Positions 34,524 to 43,754 of a stretch of 64,000 nt of DNA are shown here, piece after piece. The first letter of the stretch is position 1. The number at the start of each line of letters is the position of its first letter. The notes under the pieces were generated by a model that saw only the letters and a list, made by a program, of their open reading frames with translations, did no database searches and was not told the DNA's origin. Source of the DNA: Cupriavidus sp. D384 (GTDB taxonomy: Bacteria; Pseudomonadota; Gammaproteobacteria; Burkholderiales; Burkholderiaceae); assembly GCF_001652915.1 (NCBI RefSeq), contig NZ_BBQI01000013.1, forward strand, positions 1-64,000, given 5' to 3'. The position numbers were made by a program, and so were the translations under genes.

Positions 34524-36287
34524 ATGACTGACAACGCCAAGCAAGACACCGCGCCGGTGCTCGATATCCGCGGGCTCAGCATCCGCCTGCCGGAGGGCGG
34601 CGACCGCGCACTGGCCGTCACCGAAGCCTCGCTGACGCTGCACGCTGGACAGACCCTGTGCGTGGTCGGCGAATCCGGCTCGGGCAAGTCGATGATCGCC
34701 AATGCCGTGATGGGGCTGCTGCCGCGCCCGCACGTGGAACCCGTGGCCGGCGAAATCCTGCTCGATGGGCAGAACCTGCTCACGCTCGGCGAGCCGGAAC
34801 TGCGTCGCCTGCGCGGCCAGCAGATCGCCATGGTCTTTCAGGAGCCGATGACAGCGCTGAATCCGGTCATGCGCATCGGCGAGCAACTGGCCGAAGTGTT
34901 CGACGCGCACCTGAACCTCGGTGCGGCGGAAAAGCGCCAGCGTATCGTGGCCGCGCTGGCCGACGTGGGGCTGCCCGAACCGGAACTGATCTACGACAGC
35001 TTTCCGTTCCGCCTGTCTGGCGGACAGCGACAGCGCGTGATGATCGCCTGCGCGATGATCCTGCAACCCAGGTTGCTGATTGCCGACGAACCCACCACGG
35101 CACTGGACGTGACCACGCAGGCGCAGATCCTGGCGCTGATTCGCGACCTGCAGCGCAAGCGTGGCATGGCGGTGCTGTTTATCACGCATGACTTCGGCGT
35201 CGTCTCCGAGATTGCCGATCAGGTGGTGGTGATGCAAACGGGTCAGGTGGTGGAGGCCGGGCCGGCTGCCAGCGTGCTCGGCGCGCCGCAGCACCCCTAC
35301 ACGCGCAAGCTGCTGGCTGCCATCCCCGGCGGCGAGGTTCGTCAACCGCAGGTCGATGCCGCCAATGCCGAATACCATCGCGTGCTCCAGGTGCAGGACC
35401 TGTGCAAGACCTACCGCACCGGCGGCAGCCTGTTCCGGCGCGGGCGCGAAGTACCAGCCGCGCGCAACATCAATCTCGAACTGCTGCGCGGCCAGACGCT
35501 GGGACTGGTCGGTGAATCGGGTTCGGGCAAGTCGACGCTGGGCCGCTGCATCACCGGCCTGGCCCCGTTCGACAGCGGCCGCATCGTGTTCAACGGCCGC
35601 AACCTGCCGCAGGGCGGCAGCCTGATGCAACGCTCCGGCGGCAAGATCCAGATGGTGTTCCAGGATCCGTATGCATCGCTGAATCCTCGTCACCGCATCG
35701 GCGCAGCCATTGCCTCCGGGCCGATTGCCCAGGGCGTGCCACGGGCCGAGGCCATGGCGCGAACGCTTTCGCTGCTGGCACTGGTTGGACTGGGACCGGA
35801 GGCCGCCGAACGGTATCCGCACGAGTTCTCGGGTGGCCAGCGCCAGCGCATCGGCATTGCCCGGGCGCTGGCGATGCAACCGGAGCTGCTGGTGGCAGAC
35901 GAACCCGTCTCCGCCCTGGACGTGTCGGTGCAGGCGCAGGTGCTGGAATTGTTCGCCACGGTGCGCGAGGAGTTCAAGCTGGCGATGGTCTTCATCACTC
36001 ACGACCTGCGCGTGGCCGCACAGATGTGTGACCAGATCGCGGTCATGCAACGTGGCGAAGTGGTGGAATATGGCGACACGGCACGCGTCCTCGGCGATCC
36101 ACAACACGCTTACACCCGCAAGCTGATCGACGCCATTCCAAAGCTGTCGCGCGAAGCGCAGCCTGCGCAAGACACACCCGATGTGGCGCATCAAGCCGAG
36201 CGTCATGGTGCAGTGTGGGCACCCGGTGCCGAGGCGTACGCACCGCCCGCGCCAGCGATGGCGGCCCGCGCAGGAGGCTACGCATGA
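34524..36287 (+). CDS. Fused dipeptide-type ABC transporter ATPase (DppD-DppF-like)
   Basis: 587 residues carrying two complete nucleotide-binding domains. The first has [20 protein letters not shown] near residue 50, [20 protein letters not shown] near 165 and [15 protein letters not shown]. The second has [20 protein letters not shown] near 325, [20 protein letters not shown] near 435 and [15 protein letters not shown]. Both domains end in the oligopeptide-type region with [14 protein letters not shown] and [15 protein letters not shown]. Fusion of D and F subunits is a known alternative arrangement (as in GsiA/YejF). It powers the transporter and overlaps the next gene by 4 nt. Confidence 0.94.
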   Translation: MTDNAKQDTAPVLDIRGLSIRLPEGGDRALAVTEASLTLHAGQTLCVVGESGSGKSMIANAVMGLLPRPHVEPVAGEILLDGQNLLTLGEPELRRLRGQQIAMVFQEPMTALNPVMRIGEQLAEVFDAHLNLGAAEKRQRIVAALADVGLPEPELIYDSFPFRLSGGQRQRVMIACAMILQPRLLIADEPTTALDVTTQAQILALIRDLQRKRGMAVLFITHDFGVVSEIADQVVVMQTGQVVEAGPAASVLGAPQHPYTRKLLAAIPGGEVRQPQVDAANAEYHRVLQVQDLCKTYRTGGSLFRRGREVPAARNINLELLRGQTLGLVGESGSGKSTLGRCITGLAPFDSGRIVFNGRNLPQGGSLMQRSGGKIQMVFQDPYASLNPRHRIGAAIASGPIAQGVPRAEAMARTLSLLALVGLGPEAAERYPHEFSGGQRQRIGIARALAMQPELLVADEPVSALDVSVQAQVLELFATVREEFKLAMVFITHDLRVAAQMCDQIAVMQRGEVVEYGDTARVLGDPQHAYTRKLIDAIPKLSREAQPAQDTPDVAHQAERHGAVWAPGAEAYAPPAPAMAARAGGYA

Positions 36288-37258
36288 GCGCCCTTCCCGC
36301 CGTGACCGCATCGGAAAAGCGCCGGTGCGTGGCGCTGTTGAGCAGTGTGCTGGACATGTCGTACCTGGCGTCCGCCTTCCGTCAGGTCATGCCAGACGTG
36401 GACCTGCGCTTCGGTGCAGACCTCGGCGCGCTTGACGATGTGGACGCTGCCGTGTGCTGGTATCCCCCGCCACACGTACTGGCCAGCATGCCCCATCTCA
36501 AGCTCGTACAGTCACTGGGGGCTGGCATCGACCATTTCCACACGGACCCGCATCTACCGCAGACACCAGCGCTGTGCCGCATCGTGGACACCGACATGGC
36601 CGGCACTATGACCGCATACGTGACATGGGCGGTCATCCACCGGCAGCGGTCCATGGGCCACTATCTGGAAAGCGCAGCCGCCTCGCAGTGGCAAGAGCAG
36701 CCCATCGTGCCACCAGGCCGCCATTGCGTAGGCATTGCGGGGCTCGGCACGCTAGGCGTGGCGTGCGCCCAGGCATTGCGCGGCATCGGCTATCGCGTAC
36801 GCGGCTGGAGCCGTTCCGCCAAGTCCGACCTGCCCGAGGGCATTGAATCGTTCCACGGCCCCGAAGGGCTCGACGCCTTCCTGCAGGGTTGCGACACGCT
36901 CGTATGCCTGCTGCCCCTGACGCCGCAGACGCAAGGCTTCCTGAATGCCGAGTTGTTTCGACGCTTGCCCAAAGGCGCCCATCTCATCAACGTCGGGCGC
37001 GGCAGCCATCTGGTAGAGGCCGATCTGCTGCGCGCGCTGGAAGACGGCACGCTCAGTGCCGCCACGCTCGATGCGTTCGCCCAGGAGCCGTTGCCAGCCG
37101 GCCATCCTTTCTGGCGCCACCCGCGCATTGTCGTCACGCCGCATATCGCGGCGCGCACCGAAGCCATTGCGATTGCGCGGCAAACGCGTGACAACCTTGA
37201 CGCGCTGGAACGCGGCGAACATCCCACCGCCGTCGTCAACCCCAAACTTGGATATTGA
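36284..37258 (+). CDS. D-2-hydroxyacid dehydrogenase, glyoxylate/hydroxypyruvate reductase A-like
   Basis: 324 residues from the ATG at 36284, overlapping the ATPase stop. The NAD(P)-binding motif reads VGIAGLGTLGVACAQALRGI near residue 148, with CDTLVCLLPLTPQTQGFLNA near 205, the catalytic Arg in GAHLINVGRGSHLVEADLLR near 235, and Glu and His in AQEPLPAGHPFWRHPRIVVT near 270. GhrA-type enzymes reduce glyoxylate, hydroxypyruvate and related 2-oxo acids to D-2-hydroxyacids. Its place between transporter and transaminase suggests it reduces or oxidises a 2-oxo acid formed later in the pathway. Confidence 0.9.
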   Translation: MSALPAVTASEKRRCVALLSSVLDMSYLASAFRQVMPDVDLRFGADLGALDDVDAAVCWYPPPHVLASMPHLKLVQSLGAGIDHFHTDPHLPQTPALCRIVDTDMAGTMTAYVTWAVIHRQRSMGHYLESAAASQWQEQPIVPPGRHCVGIAGLGTLGVACAQALRGIGYRVRGWSRSAKSDLPEGIESFHGPEGLDAFLQGCDTLVCLLPLTPQTQGFLNAELFRRLPKGAHLINVGRGSHLVEADLLRALEDGTLSAATLDAFAQEPLPAGHPFWRHPRIVVTPHIAARTEAIAIARQTRDNLDALERGEHPTAVVNPKLGY

Positions 37259-37271
37259 GCCCCCACCCAAC

Positions 37272-38672
37272 ATGAACGCTGCCCTGCCTCCGCACATCGA
37301 ACCCAGCGACCTGCCCACCGACCTGGCCAGCGAGGATATCGCCGCGCATCTGCATCCATTCACGAACCTGGCTGCGCACCCGGATGTGGGTCCGCTCGTC
37401 ATCACGCGGGGTGACGGCATCCACGTCGAGGATGACCAGGGCCGCCGCTATGTCGAGGCCATGTCGGGCCTGTGGTGTGCATCGCTCGGCTTCAGCCATG
37501 CGCGCGTGATCGAAGCCGGTGTGGCCGCCCTGCGCGAACTGCCGTACTACCACACGTTCAATCACCGCTCGAACCCCAACGTCATCCGCCTGGCGGAGAA
37601 ACTGCTGTCGCTGGCACCGGTGCCGATGTCGAAGGTGTTCTTCGCCAACTCCGGCTCCGAAGCCAACGACACTGCCGTGAAGCTGGTCTGGTATTACCAC
37701 AATGCCATCGGCCAGCCGCTCAAGAAGAAGATCATTGCCCGCAGCAATGCCTACCACGGTGTGACGGTGGCCGCCGCCAGCCTGAGCGGTCTGCCCAGCA
37801 ACCATCGGGACTTCGATCTGCCGATCGACCGCATCCTGCGCACCGCATGCCCGCACCACTATCGCGGTGCGCAGTCCGGGGAAAGCGAGCGCGACTATTC
37901 GCGCCGCCTGGCGCGCGAGCTCGAAGCGCAGATCGTCTCCGAGGGCCCGGAGACCGTCGCGGCGTTCATTGCGGAGCCGGTCATGGGCGCTGGCGGCGTC
38001 ATCGTGCCACCCGAAGGCTACTTCGAGGAGATTCAGGCGGTGTTGCGACGGCACGATGTGCTGCTGATCGCCGACGAAGTGATCTGCGGCTTCTGCCGCA
38101 CGGGCGAGATGTTCGGCTCCACGACATTCGGCATGCAGCCGGACATCCTGACCACGGCGAAGGCGCTTTCGTCCGGTTACATGCCGATCTCCGCAGTGAT
38201 GGTGTCGGAGACGATCCACGCGGCGATTGCTGCCAACAGCGGCAAGATCGGCACGTTCGGGCATGGCTTCACTTACTCCGGGCATCCCGTGACCGCTGCC
38301 GTGGCATTGGAAACGCTGCGCGTGTATGAGGACGACCGGATCCTGGCGCACGTGCAGGCCATTGCGCCGCATTTCCAGCAACCGCTGCGCGCGTTTGCCG
38401 GCCATCGCCATGTGGGCGAAGTGCGTGGCGTGGGGCTGCTGGGTGCCGTGGAACTGGCGCGCGAGCCGGCTGAGCGCCAGTCGTTCGACCCGACCCTCAA
38501 GGCGGGGCCACGTGTGGCGCAGCTCGCACAACAGCACGGTCTGATCGTGCGTGCGATGGGCGACACGCTGGCGTTCTGCCCGCCCCTGATCATCACGCCG
38601 TCCCAGATCGATGACCTGTTCGAGCGGTTCGACCGCGCCATGGCCGACTTTACGCGCGAGATGGATGCATGA
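37272..38672 (+). CDS. Class III omega-aminotransferase
   Basis: 466 residues from the ATG at 37272. Class III features: VEAMSGLWCASLGFSHARVI near residue 60, FFANSGSEANDTAVKLVWYY near 125, the PLP-binding Asp in LLIADEVICGFCRTGEMFGS near 265, and the Schiff-base Lys in ILTTAKALSSGYMPISAVMV near 300. The profile resembles putrescine, beta-alanine or other omega-amino-acid:pyruvate transaminases. It would convert an amine or amino-acid group to an aldehyde or oxo acid. It is distinct from the second class III enzyme at 42443, which is of the phospho-lyase type. Its stop overlaps the DMT transporter start. Confidence 0.91.
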   Translation: MNAALPPHIEPSDLPTDLASEDIAAHLHPFTNLAAHPDVGPLVITRGDGIHVEDDQGRRYVEAMSGLWCASLGFSHARVIEAGVAALRELPYYHTFNHRSNPNVIRLAEKLLSLAPVPMSKVFFANSGSEANDTAVKLVWYYHNAIGQPLKKKIIARSNAYHGVTVAAASLSGLPSNHRDFDLPIDRILRTACPHHYRGAQSGESERDYSRRLARELEAQIVSEGPETVAAFIAEPVMGAGGVIVPPEGYFEEIQAVLRRHDVLLIADEVICGFCRTGEMFGSTTFGMQPDILTTAKALSSGYMPISAVMVSETIHAAIAANSGKIGTFGHGFTYSGHPVTAAVALETLRVYEDDRILAHVQAIAPHFQQPLRAFAGHRHVGEVRGVGLLGAVELAREPAERQSFDPTLKAGPRVAQLAQQHGLIVRAMGDTLAFCPPLIITPSQIDDLFERFDRAMADFTREMDA

Positions 38673-39592
38673 GCCAGTCGCCGGCTTCCGCCATCGCACT
38701 CACGCAAGCCGTCAACACCCGCCGGCAGGGCGTGGCGCTGTTCTTCTGCGCGCTGGTGTGCTTTGCATGCTACGACGCGTTCTGCAAATGGATGCTGCAG
38801 GACGTGCCCGCGCCGCTGATGAACCTGACGCGCTATATCAGCGTCAGCACCATCGCCATGCTGTGGCTGGTGCAGGCCGGCGAGCTTCGCATATGGCGCA
38901 CGCCATGCAAGGGGCGACTGCTGGTTCGCGGACTGGCGCTCGGCATTGTGGCGACGTGCTTCATGGCGGCGCTGGTGACCATGCCGCTGGCCGAAGCCAC
39001 CGCGATCTACTTCACGGCCCCGTTGATGATGGTGGCATTGTCACCAGCGCTGCTCGGCGAGGCCGTGGGGCGCACGCAGTGGTGCGCGGTGCTGGCGGGC
39101 TTTGGCGGCATGCTGCTGATTGTGCGGCCTGGCGGCAACCTGCCGCTGGCGGGCACCGTGCTGATGGTGATCTCGGCGGTCTGCTATGCCTTGTTCCAGT
39201 TGCTGACGCGCCAGCTCGCGGGCAAGGTCTCAGGCGCGGTGATGTACGGCTGGACGGCACTCGTGTGTCTGTTGCTTACGGGCATTCCCGCGTTGCTGAT
39301 GCTGCCGCAAACCTTGCCGCCGTGGCCCACGCTGCTGTTGATATTGGCGGGCGGCGCTTGCAGCGGCGTGGCGCAACTGTTGCTGCTGGCGGCATTCCGG
39401 CGTGTCACCGCATCCACGCTGGCGCCACTAAACTATTTCCAGCTGCTGCTGGCAGTGCTGATCAGCACTTTTGTGTTCCACAGGCCGCCCGACGGTATCG
39501 CCCTGGCCGGCATCGGCATGATCATGCTCTCCGGCGGCTACCTGGCCCTGCGCAGCCAGCCGGCATCCCTTTCGAGGAAATCTCATGTCTAG
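38669..39592 (+). CDS. DMT superfamily (EamA) transporter
   Basis: 307 residues with ten hydrophobic segments in two EamA repeats (for example TAIYFTAPLMMVALSPALLG after the first repeat and LAPLNYFQLLLAVLISTFVF in the second). Members export amino acids or other small metabolites, or in some cases import them. It overlaps the aminotransferase by 4 nt and the GntR gene by 8 nt, so it is firmly part of the operon; it may export a pathway by-product. Confidence 0.9.
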   Translation: MSQSPASAIALTQAVNTRRQGVALFFCALVCFACYDAFCKWMLQDVPAPLMNLTRYISVSTIAMLWLVQAGELRIWRTPCKGRLLVRGLALGIVATCFMAALVTMPLAEATAIYFTAPLMMVALSPALLGEAVGRTQWCAVLAGFGGMLLIVRPGGNLPLAGTVLMVISAVCYALFQLLTRQLAGKVSGAVMYGWTALVCLLLTGIPALLMLPQTLPPWPTLLLILAGGACSGVAQLLLLAAFRRVTASTLAPLNYFQLLLAVLISTFVFHRPPDGIALAGIGMIMLSGGYLALRSQPASLSRKSHV

Positions 39593-40316
39593 CCCTTCCA
39601 ACGCCATGTCTTCCAGTTCTCCGTTTGCGTCGATCGAAGCCGTCGACCTGGTTGCGGCCGTCGAGGCGCAGTTGACACAAGCGATTATCGAAGGCCGCCT
39701 GCCTCCAGGCAGCCGCATCGTCGAGGCCGACATCGCGCGGCGCATGAACGTAAGCCGCGCGCCCGTGCGTGAAGCCGCACGACGCCTGGAGCGCCAGGGC
39801 GTGCTGGTAGCCAAGCCGCGCCACGGCTTTGCCGTGCGCACCGTAACGGTCCGGGAAATCGACGATCTGTTCCAGGTGCGGCTGAACATGGAACTGATGG
39901 CCGCGTCACTGGCCTGCAAACAGGCCTCCGATGCGGGCCTGGACCAGCTGATCGCGATGGTCGACGACATGGTGCGCGACGCCGAATCGCTGCCGCAGAT
40001 CGAGCGCGTGGCGCGCGACCTCGCGTTTCATACGGCCATCTGCGAGCTGTCCGGCAACGCGTACCTGCACCGGGTGTTCTCCCAGATGCTGACGGAGATC
40101 CGCATGGTCGTGGCAGTGATCGACAGCGTCTATCACGATCCCCGCGCGGTGGCCGAAACGCACCGGCCAATTGCCGTGGCGCTGCGCACCCGGGATGTCG
40201 ACGCCGCCACCGCCGCCCTGCGATTTCATATCGAGGACGGCTGGAAGCACGTCCGCAATGTTTTCATGACCAAGCATGGTGCCAACCAGGCGCCCACCAT
40301 GGAGTCTGTCCTGTGA
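39585..40316 (+). CDS. GntR family transcriptional regulator (FCD domain)
   Basis: 243 residues from the ATG at 39585, or 236 from 39606. The winged helix at about residues 20-85 contains LTQAIIEGRLPPGSRIVEAD and MNVSRAPVREAARRLERQGV; the FCD domain has VRLNMELMAASLACKQASDA, DLAFHTAICELSGNAYLHRV and ETHRPIAVALRTRDVDAATA with the expected metal-binding His residues. It lies in the middle of the operon and is the natural candidate for substrate-responsive control of it. Confidence 0.92.
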   Translation: MSSPSNAMSSSSPFASIEAVDLVAAVEAQLTQAIIEGRLPPGSRIVEADIARRMNVSRAPVREAARRLERQGVLVAKPRHGFAVRTVTVREIDDLFQVRLNMELMAASLACKQASDAGLDQLIAMVDDMVRDAESLPQIERVARDLAFHTAICELSGNAYLHRVFSQMLTEIRMVVAVIDSVYHDPRAVAETHRPIAVALRTRDVDAATAALRFHIEDGWKHVRNVFMTKHGANQAPTMESVL

Positions 40317-41341
40317 AAGTCGTCTACAGCAACGAGCACATCGATCACGACCCCCGCGCGTTCATCGTGCGCGGCCGCATGAAGCGCAGCAACGAGCAGC
40401 CCGAACGCGCCGAGCGGCTGCTGGCCGCCGTGCGGGCGGACGGCTACGACGTCATTGCGCCCGATGACCACGGTCCCGGCCCCCGTGCGGCCATCCACAC
40501 GCCTGAATACCTGCGCTTCCTGGAAACCGTCTACGACCGCTGGCAGCTGCTGCCCGACGCTTCCGAGGAGGTGCTGCCCAACATTCATCCGTTCCCGGGA
40601 CAGCCCTGCACCTATCCCGATAGCGTGGTGGGCCAGGCTGGCTATCACATGGGCGACGCTGCGTGCTCGATCGGCCCGCACACATGGCGGGCAGCGGTGG
40701 GCGCCGCGAACTCGGCCGTGCATGCTGCCGAACTGGTGTTGGGCGGCGAACGTGCCGCGTACGCGTTGTGCCGCCCGCCCGGCCATCATGCTTACGTGGA
40801 TCGCGCCAATGGCTTCTGTTACCTCAACAACAGCGCGATTGCGGCACAGCACTTGCGGCGCGCGCATGACCGTGTGGCGATCCTCGATATCGACATGCAC
40901 CACGGCAACGGCACCCAGGGCATCTTCTACCACCGCAGCGACGTGCTGACCATTTCGCTGCACGGGGATCCGCATCTATTCACGCCATTCTTCACGGGGC
41001 ATGCGCACGAGCGCGGCGATGGCGAAGGGCTGGGCTACAACATCAACGTGCCGCTTGCCAAGGGCACTGGCGATGAAGCCTACCTGGCGGCGCTGGCGCG
41101 TGTGATGGACATTCTGCGCGCCTACGCGCCCGGTGCGCTGGTCGTCGCGCTCGGGCTGGACGCCCATGAACGCGACCCGTATCAGGCACTGGCGGTCACC
41201 ACGCCGGGCTTTGCGCGCATTACCGCCGCCATCGCCAGGCTCGGACTTCCCACCGTCCTCGTGCAGGAAGGCGGTTATCTGTCCGAGGATCTCGGGCCAA
41301 ACCTGTCCAGCGCGCTGCGCGGCTTCGTGAGTGCGGCATGA
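40313..41341 (+). CDS. Acetylpolyamine amidohydrolase-like histone deacetylase family protein
   Basis: 342 residues, matching the roughly 340-residue acetylpolyamine amidohydrolases. It starts with GTG overlapping the previous stop (GTGA at 40313-40316). Motifs: CRPPGHHAYVDRANGFCYLN near residue 155 with the HH relay, AILDIDMHHGNGTQGIFYH near 192 with zinc Asp and His, YNINVPLAKGTGDEAYLAAL near 245, and VALGLDAHERDPYQALAVTT near 275 with the third zinc ligand. It should remove an acyl group from an amine. Here it probably frees the amino group of the imported compound before the kinase and phospho-lyase steps. It differs from the shorter family member at 13424. Confidence 0.92.
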   Translation: MKVVYSNEHIDHDPRAFIVRGRMKRSNEQPERAERLLAAVRADGYDVIAPDDHGPGPRAAIHTPEYLRFLETVYDRWQLLPDASEEVLPNIHPFPGQPCTYPDSVVGQAGYHMGDAACSIGPHTWRAAVGAANSAVHAAELVLGGERAAYALCRPPGHHAYVDRANGFCYLNNSAIAAQHLRRAHDRVAILDIDMHHGNGTQGIFYHRSDVLTISLHGDPHLFTPFFTGHAHERGDGEGLGYNINVPLAKGTGDEAYLAALARVMDILRAYAPGALVVALGLDAHERDPYQALAVTTPGFARITAAIARLGLPTVLVQEGGYLSEDLGPNLSSALRGFVSAA

Positions 41342-42429
41342 GCGCGGTCATCATGGCGCCCGCCGAGGGTGGTCGCGCAAAAGCCCCGGCATCCGCGGTG
41401 CTGAATGCAACGTCGCCCGCCGCGCCGCTGGAATGGGCACACGCGTTGCTGGCGCGTCATTGGGGCATGTCGGGCGAATTGCGCGCACTGACAGGCGAAC
41501 GCGACCGCAACTTCCTGCTGGCGCCGGGCGGCGGTGCGGCGCAGCCGCGCTATATGCTCAAGATCTCCCACCCGGCCGAGACCCCGCTCGTGGCGGACTT
41601 CCAGACGCAAGCACTGCTGCATATCGCGCGCAGCGACCCCACCCTGCCGGTGCAGCGCATCCTGCCGACGACCGTTGGCGAGGCTTCGGTGCTGGCCCAG
41701 GCGCCCGATGGCAGCATGCGAGTGACACGTCTGTTCAGCTATCTGGAAGGCGAGCCGCTGCCCAAGGCCCGACGCTCTGCCGCGCAGGCCAAGGCATTGG
41801 CAACCATGCTGGCACGGCTGGATCTGGCGCTGCGCGATTTCCATCATCCGGCCGGCGCGCTGGAATTGCCGTGGGACATCCAGCGTGCCGACAGCATCGC
41901 CCCGCTACTGGACAGCATCGCCGATCCTGCGCGGCACGCGCTGGCGCAGCGGGCACTGGACCGATTCGTCACGCATGTGAAGCCCCGCCTGCAGGCCTTG
42001 CGCACACAGCCCGTCCACAACGACTTCAACATCTTCAACCTGCTGGTGGACGCCCACGATCACGATCGCATCGCGGGCATTCTCGATTTTGGCGACATGG
42101 TGCACGCGCCGCTGGTCAACGATCTTGCCGTAGCTGCGGCCTATCAGGTGGATGCCGATGGCGACACGCTCGACGCGCTGTCGCAATTTGTGGCCGCCTA
42201 TCACGCAGTGTTGCCACTGGAACCGCAAGAAGTGGAACTGCTGTTCGACCTGATACAGGCGCGCCTGTTGATGGTGGTGGCCATCAGCGGCTGGCGCGCG
42301 GCGCGCGAACCGGCCAATGCCGACTACCTGCTGCGCAACAACGCCATCTCGTGGGCACGGCTGGCCGCCTGCGATGCCATCGATCGCCAACACGCCATTG
42401 CGGCGCTCTTCGCGCGACTGCGCGCCTGA
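41338..42429 (+). CDS. APH-fold kinase resembling hydroxylysine kinase
   Basis: 363 residues with an aminoglycoside-phosphotransferase fold. The catalytic loop reads QPVHNDFNIFNLLVD near residue 222 (His, Asp, Asn pattern), and the metal-binding Asp is in IAGILDFGDMVHAPLVNDLA near 245. The ILDFGDM segment is a hallmark of the hydroxylysine kinase (HYKK/AGPHD1) branch rather than antibiotic kinases. The start overlaps the deacetylase stop by 4 nt and the phospho-lyase-type aminotransferase gene follows 13 nt after its stop. I infer phosphorylation of an amino alcohol such as 5-hydroxylysine or an ethanolamine-like compound; antibiotic resistance is unlikely. Confidence 0.85.
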   Translation: MSAVIMAPAEGGRAKAPASAVLNATSPAAPLEWAHALLARHWGMSGELRALTGERDRNFLLAPGGGAAQPRYMLKISHPAETPLVADFQTQALLHIARSDPTLPVQRILPTTVGEASVLAQAPDGSMRVTRLFSYLEGEPLPKARRSAAQAKALATMLARLDLALRDFHHPAGALELPWDIQRADSIAPLLDSIADPARHALAQRALDRFVTHVKPRLQALRTQPVHNDFNIFNLLVDAHDHDRIAGILDFGDMVHAPLVNDLAVAAAYQVDADGDTLDALSQFVAAYHAVLPLEPQEVELLFDLIQARLLMVVAISGWRAAREPANADYLLRNNAISWARLAACDAIDRQHAIAALFARLRA

Positions 42430-42442
42430 CCGAGGACCCCGC

Positions 42443-43738
42443 ATGTCCAAAGATTCCCGCAACGAGACCCTGCAGGCGCGTCGAGCGCGACTGCTCGGTC
42501 CAGCCTATCGGCTTTTCTACGAAGAACCGCTGCATATCGTACGCGGTGAAGGGGCATGGCTGCATGACGCCGACGGGCGTCGCTATCTCGACGCCTACAA
42601 CAACGTGGCCGCCGTAGGTCATTGCCATCCCCACGTGGTGGAGGCGATTGCGCGCCAGGCTGCTGTCCTCAATACGCATACGCGCTACCTGCATGGGGCC
42701 GTGCTCGACTACGCGGAGCGGCTGCTGGCCACGATGCCCGCCGATCTCGGGCACGCCATGTTCACCTGCACCGGCAGCGAAGCCAATGACCTGGCCATGC
42801 GCATTGCGCGCGCATGCACCGGGAATGATGGACTCATCGTGACGCGCTTTGCCTATCATGGCGTGACCGAATCGATTGCGGTAGCATCGCCGTCTCTGGG
42901 TCAGTACATCACGCTCGGCCAGCATGTGCGTACCGTGCCGGCGCCCGACAGCTATCGCGTGGCGCCAGACCAGATCGGCGTGGCATTTGCAGACGGCGTG
43001 CGCGGCGCGATCGACGACTTGCGCGCGCACGGCATGCGTCCGGCGGCCTTGCTGGTGGACACCGTGTTTTCCAGCGACGGCATCTACACCGATCCACCCG
43101 GGTTCCTGCGCGATGCCGTGGATGCCGTACGTGCGGCAGGCGGCCTGTTCATTGCCGACGAGGTGCAGCCCGGACTGGGTCGTACCGGCGATGCGTTCTG
43201 GGGGTTCCAGCGGCACGGCGTGGTGCCTGACATCGTGACCATGGGCAAGCCCATGGGTAACGGTCATCCACTGGCCGGTCTAGCCGTGCGCCCCGATGTG
43301 CTGGCGCCGTTTGCGCGCCAATGCCGCTACTTCAACACGTTCGGCGGCAACCCGGTATCCGTAGCGGCGGGCATGGCCGTGCTCGATGTCATCGAACGGG
43401 AGCAGCTCGGCGCCAACGTGCGCAAGGTGGGCGAGCATCTGCGCACGCGTCTGCGTCAGCTTGCCGCGCGTGACGCGCGCATTGGCGACGTACGTGGTGC
43501 GGGCCTGTTCGTAGGTGTAGAGCTGGTGGACGATACGCGGAAGACGCCGGCCACCGCGCTTGCGCAGCACGTGGTCAATACCATGCGGCGCGAAGGTGTG
43601 CTGCTGAACGCCACCGGCCCGCATGCCAACATCCTCAAGATCCGCCCGCCAATGGTCTTCAGCGAGGCGCAGGCCGACCTGCTGGCCGATACGCTGCACA
43701 CCGCGCTGGAGCTTGCATCGCCCCCCGCGCCCGGCTGA
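42443..43738 (+). CDS. Class III PLP enzyme of the phospho-lyase type (ETNPPL/PHYKPL-like)
   Basis: 431 residues from the ATG at 42443. It resembles ethanolamine-phosphate and 5-phosphohydroxylysine phospho-lyases: YNNVAAVGHCHPHVVEAIAR near residue 50, MFTCTGSEANDLAMRIARAC near 110, PLP Asp in LFIADEVQPGLGRTGDAFWG near 238, Schiff-base Lys in IVTMGKPMGNGHPLAGLAVR near 268, then YFNTFGGNPVSVAAGMAVLD and GDVRGAGLFVGVELVDDTRK. These enzymes eliminate phosphate and ammonia from a phosphorylated amino alcohol to give an aldehyde. The adjacent kinase gene would make that substrate. A plain transaminase activity cannot be excluded. Confidence 0.86.
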   Translation: MSKDSRNETLQARRARLLGPAYRLFYEEPLHIVRGEGAWLHDADGRRYLDAYNNVAAVGHCHPHVVEAIARQAAVLNTHTRYLHGAVLDYAERLLATMPADLGHAMFTCTGSEANDLAMRIARACTGNDGLIVTRFAYHGVTESIAVASPSLGQYITLGQHVRTVPAPDSYRVAPDQIGVAFADGVRGAIDDLRAHGMRPAALLVDTVFSSDGIYTDPPGFLRDAVDAVRAAGGLFIADEVQPGLGRTGDAFWGFQRHGVVPDIVTMGKPMGNGHPLAGLAVRPDVLAPFARQCRYFNTFGGNPVSVAAGMAVLDVIEREQLGANVRKVGEHLRTRLRQLAARDARIGDVRGAGLFVGVELVDDTRKTPATALAQHVVNTMRREGVLLNATGPHANILKIRPPMVFSEAQADLLADTLHTALELASPPAPG

Positions 43739-43754
43739 ATGGACCGCGCCGGGC

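Noticed and set aside
34362..36311. 649-codon minus-strand open frame opposite the fused ATPase gene
   Set aside because: Antisense shadow; the plus strand carries two full sets of ABC motifs.
41338..42429. Antibiotic (aminoglycoside) resistance gene
   Set aside because: The fold is shared, but the ILDFGDM motif and the adjacent phospho-lyase gene indicate metabolic kinase function.
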